This document shows, one piece after another, positions 10,248-19,878 of a stretch of DNA of 64,000 nucleotides. Both the position numbers and the translations under genes were made by a program. The notes under the pieces are model-generated. The model was not told the DNA's origin. It did not search any database and saw only the letters and a program-made list of their open reading frames with translations. Source of the stretch: Desulfuromonadaceae bacterium. GTDB lineage: Bacteria > Desulfobacterota > Desulfuromonadia > Geobacterales > Pseudopelobacteraceae. The stretch covers positions 124,001-188,000 of the forward strand of contig JAQUHA010000001.1 of NCBI GenBank assembly GCA_028683855.1, in the 5' to 3' direction. Every line of letters begins with the position of its first letter. The stretch's first letter is position 1.

Positions 10248-11609
10248 CTATTCAGTACGCTCACTCAGGTTTTCAAATCTCGTATGTTCGCCGAAGAAGG
10301 CGAGAGGTACTGTTCCTATTGCACCGTTTCGCTGTTTTCCAATAATAAGTTCTGCTGTACGGGCATGACCCTGTGTGCATGATCCGTCTCTTTTGCGACA
10401 CTGCTCGCAGTATACAGCTTCGCGGTAGACGAACATTATCACGTCGGCATCCTGCTCTATTGCCCCCGATTCTCGAAGGTCACTCATCATGGGGCGTTTG
10501 TCGCCACGTTTTTCAAGTTCGCGATTGAGCTGTGAGAGGGCTACGACCGGGACATTAAGCTCTTTTGCAAGTGCTTTAAGCGATTGGGATATCTCTGAAA
10601 TCTCCTGCTGACGGGATTCAACCCTTGTGCCTGCCTTCATAAGCTGCAGGTAGTCGACTATTATAAGCCCTATATCATGTTCGCTCTTCAGACGTCTGGC
10701 TTTGGAGCGCAACTCCAGAACCGATATTGCCGGTGTGTCGTCAATAAATATTTTCGCATCATGGAGAATCCCGGCTGCTTTCATAAGTCTCGGCCAGTCG
10801 GTGTCCTGAAAGTGACCGGTACGCATTCTTGCGGCATCTACGCGTGAAATAGCTGCAAGAAAACGCATTACCAGATCTTCCTTCCCCATCTCCAGAGAGA
10901 AGATGACGGAGCCGGTTTTATTCTTGCTCTCGGCGCTGGCGTGTTGAGCTATGTTAAGTGCCAGTGTCGTTTTACCCATAGATGGTCTGGCGGCTATTAT
11001 TATCAGATTGCCCGGCTGGAAACCTGCGGTCATCTGATCCAGGTCTGTATAGCCGGTAGGGACTCCGGTGATATGCTCTTTTCGGTTGTGAAGATCTTTC
11101 AGAATTTTAAAGGCATCTTTTATGAGGGGTTGAATAGGGAAATACTGTGGTCGCAGCTTGTTTTCACCAATTTCAAACAGATCTTTCTGCGCCATATCCA
11201 GCAGTTCATTTACATCTGTCTGGTCTTCATAACTGCGGGTCACTATTCCCGTTGCGATTGTGATCAGTTTGCGGTTTACAGATTTCTCTTTTACAATTTT
11301 ACAGTAGTAGGAGATGTTGGCAGCGGTCGGAACGTAGTCAACCAGCATCAGCAGGTACGGCGCTCCCCCTACTTCATCAAGTTCCCCCTTCTTTTTCAGG
11401 GTTTCTGTAAGTGTAACCAGATCGCACGGTTCCCGTTTGTCAGAGAGCTGCATCATCGCGAGAAAAATTTTGCGATGCACCTCTCTGTAGAAGTCTTCCG
11501 GCACGATGCTTTCCAGTACACGGTTGATTGCATCGTTATCAATAAGAATTCCGCCAAGGATAGACATTTCGGCATCAAGGTTCTGCGGCGGTAGTTTTGG
11601 GTCGATCAT
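10248..11609 (-). CDS. dnaB: Replicative DNA helicase DnaB
   Basis: PQNLDAEMSILGGILID..., GNLIIIAARPSMGKTTLALNIAQHA, GLIIVDYLQLM, SDLRESGAIEQDADVIMFVYR. Confidence 0.97.
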   Translation of the reverse strand: MIDPKLPPQNLDAEMSILGGILIDNDAINRVLESIVPEDFYREVHRKIFLAMMQLSDKREPCDLVTLTETLKKKGELDEVGGAPYLLMLVDYVPTAANISYYCKIVKEKSVNRKLITIATGIVTRSYEDQTDVNELLDMAQKDLFEIGENKLRPQYFPIQPLIKDAFKILKDLHNRKEHITGVPTGYTDLDQMTAGFQPGNLIIIAARPSMGKTTLALNIAQHASAESKNKTGSVIFSLEMGKEDLVMRFLAAISRVDAARMRTGHFQDTDWPRLMKAAGILHDAKIFIDDTPAISVLELRSKARRLKSEHDIGLIIVDYLQLMKAGTRVESRQQEISEISQSLKALAKELNVPVVALSQLNRELEKRGDKRPMMSDLRESGAIEQDADVIMFVYREAVYCEQCRKRDGSCTQGHARTAELIIGKQRNGAIGTVPLAFFGEHTRFENLSERTE

Positions 11610-11645
11610 ACTTTATAGTTCCTTGCTGTTACGGATTTTTTAGCA

Positions 11646-12893
11646 TTATGCCGGCACAGATTTCTCACGGCGCAACAGATCTCCTGCTGCCGCCGGAAAT
11701 GGCAGTTTAAGCAGGATTACTGAGTTTGGGTTTGCAACTTCCGCCTGAATTGGCGCACCTCTTTCGGGGATAATGTAAAATGGTTCAACGATGAGAGATT
11801 CGCTTCGCATACCAGGTCCAATGAATTCGATACAGTCACCGGTTCTGATCCGCCCACGGATCTTTATTCGCGATACTCCGTCATCATTTACATCGTCTAT
11901 AATTCCGATGAAGTCGTGACTCCGGATGTATGCAGATTCATACTCCTGACCTACGTTGCGTGGCTCGCCAAAAAGGAATCCGGTCGTATAGCCGCGATGG
12001 CTAAGTTTGGCGAGTTCATCAAGCCATTCCGCTCTGCAGTGCCAATTTTCAGGGTCGGTGAGGTATTCATCAAGAGCCTTCCGGTAAACCCGGAGTACAG
12101 AGGCTACATAGTTTATACCTTTCATCCTCCCCTCTATTTTGAGTGAATGAGCACCGCTTGCGACAATGGACGGGATCTGTTCGAGCAGGCAGAGGTCGCG
12201 GGAATTGAAAATAAATGTCCCCCCCTGATCCTCAACAACCGGAAAATATTCTCCCGGTCTCGACTCTTCAACAAGGTGATAGCTCCAACGGCATGGGTGA
12301 GTGCACTCACCCTGATTGGCATCCCTTCCGGTGAGCATACTTGAAATAAGGCAGCGTCCGGAGTAGGAGATGCAGAGCGCTCCATGTACGAAGACCTCAA
12401 ACTCCATTCCAGGGACTTTTGCTACGGTTTCAACTATGTTGTTCAGAGTCATCTCTCTGGCAAGGTTTATCCGGCTTATGCCCTGTTGTTCCCAGAATGC
12501 GGCGGAGCGCCAGTTTATGGTGTTTGCCTGCGTCGAGAGGTGCAGTTCACGGTCCGGCGAGATCTCTCTTACTGCGTTGATTACACCCGGATCGGCTACT
12601 ATGTAAGCATCGAACGGTAGCGGTGCGATGGCAGTCAGATACTCTTCAAGTGAATTAAGTGCTTCGTTGCGTGGGTAGCTGTTGATGGTCAGATAAACTT
12701 TAACCCCTTTTGCATGGCAGAAATCCAGGGCGATCTTCATCTCGTCAATAGAAAAATTGTCTGCCATGTTGCGGAGTCCGAATGCTTCTCCCCCTAGATA
12801 TACTGCGTCGGCACCGTAATGTACCGCAATTTTCAGTTTTTCCATATTGCCGGCGGGTGCCAGCAGTTCAAGCCTGCGCATAAGTGCTTCCAT
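11646..12893 (-). CDS. Peptidase U32 family protein (TrhP/YegQ-like)
   Basis: LELLAPAGNMEKLKIAVHYGADAVYLGGE, FVHGALCISYSGRCLISSMLTGRDANQGECTHPCRW, SLKIEGRMKGINYVASV. Probable start is the internal MRRLELL. Confidence 0.9.
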   Translation of the reverse strand: MEALMRRLELLAPAGNMEKLKIAVHYGADAVYLGGEAFGLRNMADNFSIDEMKIALDFCHAKGVKVYLTINSYPRNEALNSLEEYLTAIAPLPFDAYIVADPGVINAVREISPDRELHLSTQANTINWRSAAFWEQQGISRINLAREMTLNNIVETVAKVPGMEFEVFVHGALCISYSGRCLISSMLTGRDANQGECTHPCRWSYHLVEESRPGEYFPVVEDQGGTFIFNSRDLCLLEQIPSIVASGAHSLKIEGRMKGINYVASVLRVYRKALDEYLTDPENWHCRAEWLDELAKLSHRGYTTGFLFGEPRNVGQEYESAYIRSHDFIGIIDDVNDDGVSRIKIRGRIRTGDCIEFIGPGMRSESLIVEPFYIIPERGAPIQAEVANPNSVILLKLPFPAAAGDLLRREKSVPA

Positions 12894-12982
12894 TTTTTAT
12901 TGGTTGGATTGTTCAGCCGGATTAGTGAAGTCTGGATGCTATCATAATCATTCTGCCAATAAAACTTAAAACCACCTTTCGC

Positions 12983-13011
12983 TTGACAAAGCCGCCTATA
13001 TCGCTTTAATT
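12983..13011 (+). promoter_or_regulatory. Sigma70-like promoter for the CpoB/YbgF-like gene
   Basis: TTGACA at 12983-12988 with TTTAAT/TAATTA-like -10 about 16-17 nt downstream, in the divergent intergenic region. Confidence 0.45.
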
Positions 13012-13040
13012 ATGAAAAACGTACGTTAAATGGGGGTATT

Positions 13041-13769
13041 ATGCCGTCAGTCAGTCGAATGGTCGCCTGCCTTTTCATTTCATTTTTACTCTCCGGTTGC
13101 GCCGCGAATGACATAATAGTCAAACGTCAGGCGGAAGCGGAGGCTAAAATAGAATTTCTTATCCAGACATCAAAAAAAAGCGAGCAGCGTCAGAACGAAC
13201 TTGCCGGTCTGTTGCAGTCGGAACGGGAGAAGTTTCAGGCTGTTGACGATGAGATAAAGGTGCTGAAGGATGAAAACCGGAGTTTAAAGGCTTTCCGCGA
13301 TGAATTCTCGGTCAAAGTTGCGTGGCTCGTACAGCAGGCGCAGACGCCGAAGGTGGAGATTGTTAATCAGCCCTCTGCAGTTAAAACCACTACAGAGTCA
13401 GATCCGCCTGAAGAGTATCTGAAATCTTTCGGCCTCTATAGCGCCAACAACTTCGCGGATGCCATTGAAGCTTTTAAACTCTTCCTTAAAAACAATCCTG
13501 AAAGTTCCTATGCTGCAAATGCGCTGTACTGGATCGGAGAGTGTCATTACACGCTTTCAGATCTGGTGAACGCAAAAGAGGCTTTTCTTCGCGTGACAGA
13601 GCTGTATCCTAAGAGCAGTAAGGCTCCTGATGCATTTCTTAAGCTTGGTTATACGCTTTCGGGTCTGAATCAGAAGGAAGAGTCTGCTGCTGTTTTTGAA
13701 AAAATAATTACTATGTACCCGAGCAGTCATGCAGCAAAAAAGGCGCGTGAACGTTTGAACGCAAGGTGA
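13041..13769 (+). CDS. Lipoprotein with coiled coil and TPRs, Tol-Pal associated CpoB/YbgF-like
   Basis: Lipobox LLSGC; coiled-coil N-terminus; tetratricopeptide C-terminus (AIEAFKLFLKNNPESSYAANALYWIGECHY...). Confidence 0.82.
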   Translation: MPSVSRMVACLFISFLLSGCAANDIIVKRQAEAEAKIEFLIQTSKKSEQRQNELAGLLQSEREKFQAVDDEIKVLKDENRSLKAFRDEFSVKVAWLVQQAQTPKVEIVNQPSAVKTTTESDPPEEYLKSFGLYSANNFADAIEAFKLFLKNNPESSYAANALYWIGECHYTLSDLVNAKEAFLRVTELYPKSSKAPDAFLKLGYTLSGLNQKEESAAVFEKIITMYPSSHAAKKARERLNAR

Positions 13770-13810
13770 AGCCGGACGGTTTGATAGAATAGTACCGAGA
13801 GGTGTCTAAA

Positions 13811-14827
13811 ATGAGAATGAAATTACTGGTTCTGCTGATTATGTTTGTCATGCCGTCTCTCCTGTCTGCTGCCGAGCAGGAGGAGCCCACAGTTTATGTT
13901 ATAAAACAGGGGGATACTTTATGGGGGCTTTCAGAGCGCTTTATAAAGGATCCGAATTACTGGCCGAATATGTGGTCAAAAAATTCACAGATAACCAATC
14001 CGCACTTTATTTATCCGGGGCAGAAAGTAAGAATTTTCCCAGACCGTCTGGAGTTTATTCCAAAGGAGCCTGCGGCGGCTGTTAAGGCGCAGAAGGTTGC
14101 TGCAGCGGATTCTGTAGCCGAAACAGTTCAGGAGGTCGCTTCTGAAAAGAGCTATACAGTTTACGGTTCGGAAGGTTTTATCGCTGAAGATGATTTTAAA
14201 CCCTACGGTCTGTTGTTGGCTGCTCAGCACAACAGGGTCATAGTCGGAGTTGATGATATTGTTTATACCGATATCGGTACAGATAACGGCAGTGCCAGCG
14301 GTGATAAATTCTCCATATTTTTTAAGGACGCATTAGTTCGTCATCCGGTTACAAATGAGAAACTTGGTAACAAGATAATTCCGCTCGGCACTCTTCAGCT
14401 TACAGATGTTGAGCAGAAGTCGTCGCGGGCGATTGTTACCAGGGGGACAAGAGAAATCAGCCCGGGTGCATACCTGTTGCCGTACAGAGAGAGTCGTCGG
14501 CGGGAAATCTCCCTGAAGAACAGTAACGCGGAACTGAAGGGGGTTATAGTTGAGAGCCGCAGCGGTATAGGCATAATTGCAGCGGGTGATATTGTTTATA
14601 TTGATCTTGGCAGCAATCATGGCGCTGAAGCAGGAAATATGCTTTATATCGTTCGTGATGTGACTATTGACAAGAGTTATGTAAAGGGCGAAATAGGGGC
14701 ACTCCCGCAGGAGCTCCTTGGGGCGCTCGTTATTCTTGAAGCCGGCAAAAATACTTCAACAGCATTGGTTGTAAAGAGTATCGATACGATTTACAAGGGT
14801 GACAGTATCGTTTCACAGACAAAGTAA
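13811..14827 (+). CDS. LysM domain-containing exported protein
   Basis: Signal peptide, then YVIKQGDTLWGLSERFIKDPNYWPNMWSKNSQITNPHFIYPGQKVRI (LysM). Track start is GTG 13802; ATG 13811 is in frame. Confidence 0.88.
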   Translation: MRMKLLVLLIMFVMPSLLSAAEQEEPTVYVIKQGDTLWGLSERFIKDPNYWPNMWSKNSQITNPHFIYPGQKVRIFPDRLEFIPKEPAAAVKAQKVAAADSVAETVQEVASEKSYTVYGSEGFIAEDDFKPYGLLLAAQHNRVIVGVDDIVYTDIGTDNGSASGDKFSIFFKDALVRHPVTNEKLGNKIIPLGTLQLTDVEQKSSRAIVTRGTREISPGAYLLPYRESRRREISLKNSNAELKGVIVESRSGIGIIAAGDIVYIDLGSNHGAEAGNMLYIVRDVTIDKSYVKGEIGALPQELLGALVILEAGKNTSTALVVKSIDTIYKGDSIVSQTK

Positions 14828-14848
14828 TCTGTGAGAAACCTGCAGTTT

Positions 14849-14875
14849 AAAAACCGGCTTAGTGCCGGTTTTTTT
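14849..14875 (+). terminator. Rho-independent terminator after the LysM gene
   Basis: AAACCGGC-TTAGT-GCCGGTTTTTTT. Confidence 0.85.
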
Positions 14876-14897
14876 ATCCGCAATAAATGGGCATGAA

Positions 14898-15989
14898 ATG
14901 GATAATTTATACTGGATAGGTCTTAAAGCGGTTTCAGGGGTCGGGAATGTTGCCTTTCGTAGGCTTCTGGAGTGTTTTGATACACCGGAGGCTGTTCTTA
15001 AGGCGTCTTCGGACTCCCTTGAAGTTGTCAGAGGGATAACTCCTGCAATTATTGATGGAATTAAAAAGGGTGAGTGGCGGCGTTTTGCTGAGGAGGAGTG
15101 CAGACGACTCAACTCAACCTCCGTAAAGTTGGTAACGTATCTTTCTTCTGATTATCCGAAGTCACTTTTTGAGATACACGACCCTCCCCCGTTTCTGTAC
15201 GTTAAGGGCAAAATCCGTTCTCGCGAACTATCGATAGCAATAGTCGGCTCACGTCGGGCAACATCGTATGGACTTATGACGACAGGCAAACTGGCAGAGG
15301 CGCTCGCTGCAAATGGTGTATGCATAGTTTCTGGATTGGCTCGCGGTGTTGATACGGCTGCTCATAAGGGGGCAATCAATGCTGGCGGCAGGACAATCGG
15401 TGTTCTGGGGTGCGGAGTTGATAACGTATATCCGCCGGAAAACCGATTGTTGTTTGAACAGATGGAGGAGAGTGGGTGTGTTGTGTCTGAGTTTCCTCTT
15501 GGCACCCAGCCGCTTGCAGAAAATTTCCCTCGACGAAACCGCATTATCAGCGGTCTTTCACGTGCGGTTCTGGTTGTTGAGGCGGCAGAAAAGAGCGGCT
15601 CGCTTATTACGGCTAAGTATGCTTTGGAGCATGGCAGAGATGTATATGCAGTCCCCGGCAACATATCATTTGCTACAAGTCGCGGCTGCAACCGCTTGAT
15701 AAAAGAGGGTGCAAAGCTGGTTGACTGTGTTGAGGATATTCTTGAAGATCTCCCGGGGGGCGAACTATCCTTTCTTGATTCTCCGCTTTTTCAGCCGCAA
15801 TCGCGATCATTCTCGTTAACTCCGAAAGAGGCTGCCATATACGAACTGCTTGCGCGGTCGCCACTGCATATCGACGATATAATTTCCCAAACTGAATTGA
15901 CAGCCGGAGAGGTTTCCTCTATGTTACTGCACCTTGAACTCAAGGGGGCGGTAACGTCGCTGCCGGGAACACACTACGCGGTAGTGTGA
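14898..15989 (+). CDS. dprA: DNA processing protein DprA
   Basis: IAIVGSRRATSYGLMTTGKLAEALA..GVCIVSGLARGVDTAAHKGAI...GTIGVLGCGVDNVYPPEN...FPRRNRIISGLS. Track start (GTG 14862) lies inside the terminator stem; ATG 14898 is in frame and more likely. Confidence 0.93.
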   Translation: MDNLYWIGLKAVSGVGNVAFRRLLECFDTPEAVLKASSDSLEVVRGITPAIIDGIKKGEWRRFAEEECRRLNSTSVKLVTYLSSDYPKSLFEIHDPPPFLYVKGKIRSRELSIAIVGSRRATSYGLMTTGKLAEALAANGVCIVSGLARGVDTAAHKGAINAGGRTIGVLGCGVDNVYPPENRLLFEQMEESGCVVSEFPLGTQPLAENFPRRNRIISGLSRAVLVVEAAEKSGSLITAKYALEHGRDVYAVPGNISFATSRGCNRLIKEGAKLVDCVEDILEDLPGGELSFLDSPLFQPQSRSFSLTPKEAAIYELLARSPLHIDDIISQTELTAGEVSSMLLHLELKGAVTSLPGTHYAVV

Positions 15990-16049
15990 AAGTACTGATT
16001 ACAGGTTGAATTTGCAGCAAATTCCAGATCAAGGATACCTTTAGATATC

Positions 16050-18353
16050 ATGTCAAAAAACCTAGTTATTGTAGAATCCCCCGCCAAGGGGAAAACCATT
16101 GAAAAGTTTCTGGGGCCGGATTATAAGGTTTTGGCTTCTTTCGGTCATGTAAGAGCTTTGCCGAGTAAGCAGGGGTCTGTCGATATTGAAAATGGTTTTG
16201 AGCCTAAATACCACGTTCTTCCCGAAAGCAAAAAGCATCTTGATGCAATAAAGGCTGCGATGAAGGGGGCGGATCGATTGCTTCTGGCAACTGACCCCGA
16301 CCGTGAAGGTGAAGCCATATCCTGGCATCTTCTGGCTGCTCTGGGTCTTGATAAAAAGAATCCCGGCATAAAGATCCAGCGTGTTGAATTTCACGAAATA
16401 ACAAAAGATGCCATTTTGTATGCCGTTGATCACCCTCGTGATATTGCCGGTGAGCTGGTTGATGCACAGCAGGCCCGTTCGATCCTCGATTATCTGGTAG
16501 GCTTTAACCTCTCCCCTTTCCTCTGGAAAAAAATCCGTTACGGTCTGTCAGCCGGTCGTGTTCAATCTGTTGCCCTGCGTCTGGTCTGTGAGCGTGAGAA
16601 GGAGATTCTGGCTTTCAAGGATCAGGAGTACTGGACTATAGCAGCCCGTCTTTGTGTCGCGCCAGGGCAGGAGTTTAAGGCAGGTCTGGTGGATGTGGGT
16701 GGTAAAAAACTTGGTAAATTCGACATCCCTTCCGAAGAGATTGCCACTGCTCTTAAAACGTCCCTTCAATCAGGCAGTTATAAGGTTTCACGGATTACCA
16801 GAACGGAAAAGAAGCGGAATCCTTCTCCCCCCTTTACAACCTCTACCCTTCAGCAGGAGGCTTCCCGCAAACTCGGTTTTTCGGCTAGAAAAACCATGTC
16901 AACCGCACAGAAACTCTATGAAGGTATAGATATTGGCGAAGAGGGTTCTGTCGGTCTTATAACCTATATGCGTACGGATAGCGTTAATCTCTCTGCAGTT
17001 GCTCTCAAAGATGCACATGATGTCATATCGGCTGCCTACGGAGCTGAGTATGCACTTGCAAAACCGAGAATATTCAAAACAAAATCCAAAAATGCCCAGG
17101 AGGCACATGAAGCGGTTCGTCCGACTTACATCGCAAAAACTCCTCTGGAGCTGAAAAAATATCTGACTCCTGACCTGTTTAAGCTGTACGAGCTGATATG
17201 GAAGCGTACGGTCGCCTGCCAGATGGCGGAAGCCCTGCTTGATCAGACTTCGGTAGATATCACAGCAGAACTCTCTCTGCCATTGACGACGTCACAGTTT
17301 GCCGGTTCATCGAGGGCTGGTCTGCGTGCCGCCGGGACAGTTATACGTTTCCCCGGTTTTATGAAGTTGTATATCGAGGGGCTTGACGATCAGGATGAGG
17401 AAAAAGAGGGGCTGCTCCCGGTTATGTCCGAAGGTGCAGCGCTGAAACTGCACGAACTTCTCCCTGAACAGCATTTTACGCAGCCCCCCCCACGCTATAC
17501 GGAAGCTACTCTTGTAAAAACACTTGAGGAGTATGGGATTGGTCGCCCATCAACATTCGCCTCCATTATGAACACGCTGGTTGAGAGGAAGTACGCCAGA
17601 CTCGAGAAGAAGCGTTTTTTCCCGGAAGATGTGGGTATGATTGTCAGTGACCTTCTGACTGCTCATTTCCAGAAATACGTTGATTATAACTTCACCGCCG
17701 GTCTGGAAGAAGAGCTGGATCAGGTTTCCAGGGGAGAAAAAGAGTGGAAGCCTCTTCTCAAGGAGTTCTGGGAACCTTTTATCTCGCTGCTGAAACAGAA
17801 AGAGGGGGAGGTTAACAAGTCCGACCTCACTACTGAGGCTACCGACGAACTCTGTCCTGAGTGCGGCAAACCGTTAGTTGTTAAGCTCGGTAAGCGAGGG
17901 AAATTCATAGCCTGCTCCGGTTTTCAGGAGGGGTGTAAATACACGCGTAATGTGGATCAGGATGGTGAAGTTGTTGAGCCTGTCGTTTCTGACGAAAAGT
18001 GTGAAAAGTGCGGTCTGCCGATGTTGATAAAGGATGGGCGGTTTGGGAAATATCTCGCCTGTTCCGGTTATCCCGCCTGCAAAAATATACAGCCGCTTGT
18101 TAAGCCGGCGAGTACAGGTGTTGTCTGTCCAGAGTGTAAGCAGGGGGAGCTTATCGAGAAAAAATCCCGTTTCGGGAAGCTCTTTTACTCGTGCAATCAA
18201 TATCCCAAATGTAAGTTTGCGCTATGGGATCTCCCTGTGGAAACCCCCTGCCCAAAGTGTGGTTTTCCGCTGCTTATCAAAAAGATTTACAAGCGGAAGG
18301 GTGAGTTTTTAAAATGCCCCAAAGAGGGATGCGATTATAACAGCAGCGAATAG
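16050..18353 (+). CDS. topA: DNA topoisomerase I with C-terminal zinc-ribbon repeats
   Basis: NLVIVESPAKGKTIEKFLG, ATDPDREGEAISWHL, GLITYMRTDSVNLS; several CxxC zinc-ribbon modules at the C-terminus. Confidence 0.97.
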   Translation: MSKNLVIVESPAKGKTIEKFLGPDYKVLASFGHVRALPSKQGSVDIENGFEPKYHVLPESKKHLDAIKAAMKGADRLLLATDPDREGEAISWHLLAALGLDKKNPGIKIQRVEFHEITKDAILYAVDHPRDIAGELVDAQQARSILDYLVGFNLSPFLWKKIRYGLSAGRVQSVALRLVCEREKEILAFKDQEYWTIAARLCVAPGQEFKAGLVDVGGKKLGKFDIPSEEIATALKTSLQSGSYKVSRITRTEKKRNPSPPFTTSTLQQEASRKLGFSARKTMSTAQKLYEGIDIGEEGSVGLITYMRTDSVNLSAVALKDAHDVISAAYGAEYALAKPRIFKTKSKNAQEAHEAVRPTYIAKTPLELKKYLTPDLFKLYELIWKRTVACQMAEALLDQTSVDITAELSLPLTTSQFAGSSRAGLRAAGTVIRFPGFMKLYIEGLDDQDEEKEGLLPVMSEGAALKLHELLPEQHFTQPPPRYTEATLVKTLEEYGIGRPSTFASIMNTLVERKYARLEKKRFFPEDVGMIVSDLLTAHFQKYVDYNFTAGLEEELDQVSRGEKEWKPLLKEFWEPFISLLKQKEGEVNKSDLTTEATDELCPECGKPLVVKLGKRGKFIACSGFQEGCKYTRNVDQDGEVVEPVVSDEKCEKCGLPMLIKDGRFGKYLACSGYPACKNIQPLVKPASTGVVCPECKQGELIEKKSRFGKLFYSCNQYPKCKFALWDLPVETPCPKCGFPLLIKKIYKRKGEFLKCPKEGCDYNSSE

Positions 18354-18373
18354 TTGTTAAATATCCAATTTAA

Positions 18374-18422
18374 AAAGGCACGGGATCGGAAAATTCGGAT
18401 ATTTTCACGATTTCGTGCCTTA
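18374..18422. repeat. Long inverted repeat between topA and trmFO
   Basis: AAGGCACGGGATCG-GAAAAT-tcggat-ATTTTC-a-CGATTTCGTGCCTT, near-complete stem with two G-U pairs and one bulge. Confidence 0.75.
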
Positions 18423-18443
18423 TCAGTTTTAAAGGAATGACGT

Positions 18444-19763
18444 ATGTCTGAACAGCAGATAACAATAATAGGCGGAGGTCTTGCGGGGTGTGAAGCAGCC
18501 TGGCAGGCTGCGCAGCGCGGAGTCTCCGTTGTCCTCCACGAAATGAAGCCGGTTAAATATTCTCCAGCTCATGAGTTGCACTCTCTGGCGGAACTGGTCT
18601 GCTCTAACTCCCTTCGAGGGATATCGCTGGATAACGCCGTTGGTCTATTGAAAGAGGAGTTGCGGCGCTGCGGCTCTCTTGTTATGGAGGGGGCGGAGGC
18701 TACTTCCGTTCCTGCCGGCGGCGCGCTCGCAGTTGATCGCTCTCTCTTCTCGACTTATATAACAGAGAAAATCGAGGCGCATCCACTTATTCGGATCGAA
18801 CGGGGCGAGGTTTTAAATATCCCTGAGAGTGGTGTCGTTGTTATAGCATCCGGTCCTCTTACGAGTGATGCCCTGGCTGCCGCTCTAGCCGCTGTAACCG
18901 GAGACCGCCTCTACTTTTACGATGCTATCGCACCGATCGTTTATGCCGACTCACTCGATATGACGAAGGTCTTTGCTGCATCAAGGTACGGTAAAGGTGA
19001 CGGTGACGACTATCTTAACTGCCCGTTGAACGAGGAAGAGTACATCCGTTTTATAGACGAGCTGAATCGGGGAGAAAAAGTCCCTGCTCGTGATTTTGAG
19101 AAGGTTGTTCATTTTGAAGGGTGTATGCCTGTGGAGGAGCTTGCATCACGAGGGATTGAAACACTCCGCTTCGGGCCGATGAAACCGGTCGGACTGCTGA
19201 ATCCGCATACCGGACATGAAGCCCATGCGGTTATACAGCTACGGGCGGAAAACCGCGAGAAATCGATGTATAATCTGGTCGGATTTCAGACAAAGCTGAC
19301 TTATGGCGAGCAGAAGCGTGTATTCAGAATGATTCCCGGACTTGAAAGTGCAGAATTTGTAAGGCTCGGATCGATGCATCGCAATACATTCATTAACTCC
19401 CCTCAGCTATTGGAAGTAACGCAGCAGCTTAAGAGCGATCCACGAATCTTCTTTGCAGGACAGATAACCGGAGTTGAAGGTTATGTGGAGTCTGCCGCAA
19501 GCGGTTTTCTGGCTGGAATCGCTGCTGCTTCGATGCTGGAATCAAAAAGCATTCCGGTTCCACCGCCTGAAACAGCTATGGGCGCACTGATGGCGCATAT
19601 AACAAATACTGACGCAAAGCATTTTCAGCCGATGAATGTTAATTATGGATTATTCCCTGAATTGCCGGGGAGGATAAAAAAGAAGGAGCGTCGTCAGAAA
19701 CTTGCCGAACGCGCGCTCCTGGCGCTCGTGGAGTGGAGATCTGCTGTCATTAATGCGTGTTGA
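18444..19763 (+). CDS. trmFO: Methylenetetrahydrofolate-tRNA-(uracil-5-)-methyltransferase TrmFO
   Basis: [64 protein letters not shown]. Confidence 0.96.
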   Translation: MSEQQITIIGGGLAGCEAAWQAAQRGVSVVLHEMKPVKYSPAHELHSLAELVCSNSLRGISLDNAVGLLKEELRRCGSLVMEGAEATSVPAGGALAVDRSLFSTYITEKIEAHPLIRIERGEVLNIPESGVVVIASGPLTSDALAAALAAVTGDRLYFYDAIAPIVYADSLDMTKVFAASRYGKGDGDDYLNCPLNEEEYIRFIDELNRGEKVPARDFEKVVHFEGCMPVEELASRGIETLRFGPMKPVGLLNPHTGHEAHAVIQLRAENREKSMYNLVGFQTKLTYGEQKRVFRMIPGLESAEFVRLGSMHRNTFINSPQLLEVTQQLKSDPRIFFAGQITGVEGYVESAASGFLAGIAAASMLESKSIPVPPPETAMGALMAHITNTDAKHFQPMNVNYGLFPELPGRIKKKERRQKLAERALLALVEWRSAVINAC

Positions 19764-19878
19764 AATAAACGATGAAAAAGCTGTAGATTAAACCTCTTGT
19801 AAAGCTTCAGCCAGTTTGTTTATTATAAAGGTCGGGTTCATTTTTTTGATTTACCGCCTGGCTTTAAAAGGATTTTTT

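Noticed and set aside
10941-11594. 217-aa + strand ORF opposite dnaB
   Set aside because: Antisense shadow ORF of dnaB; no recognisable domain and no independent signal.
14862-14897. dprA start at GTG 14862
   Set aside because: This codon lies within the terminator stem of the preceding gene; in-frame ATG 14898 is the better start.
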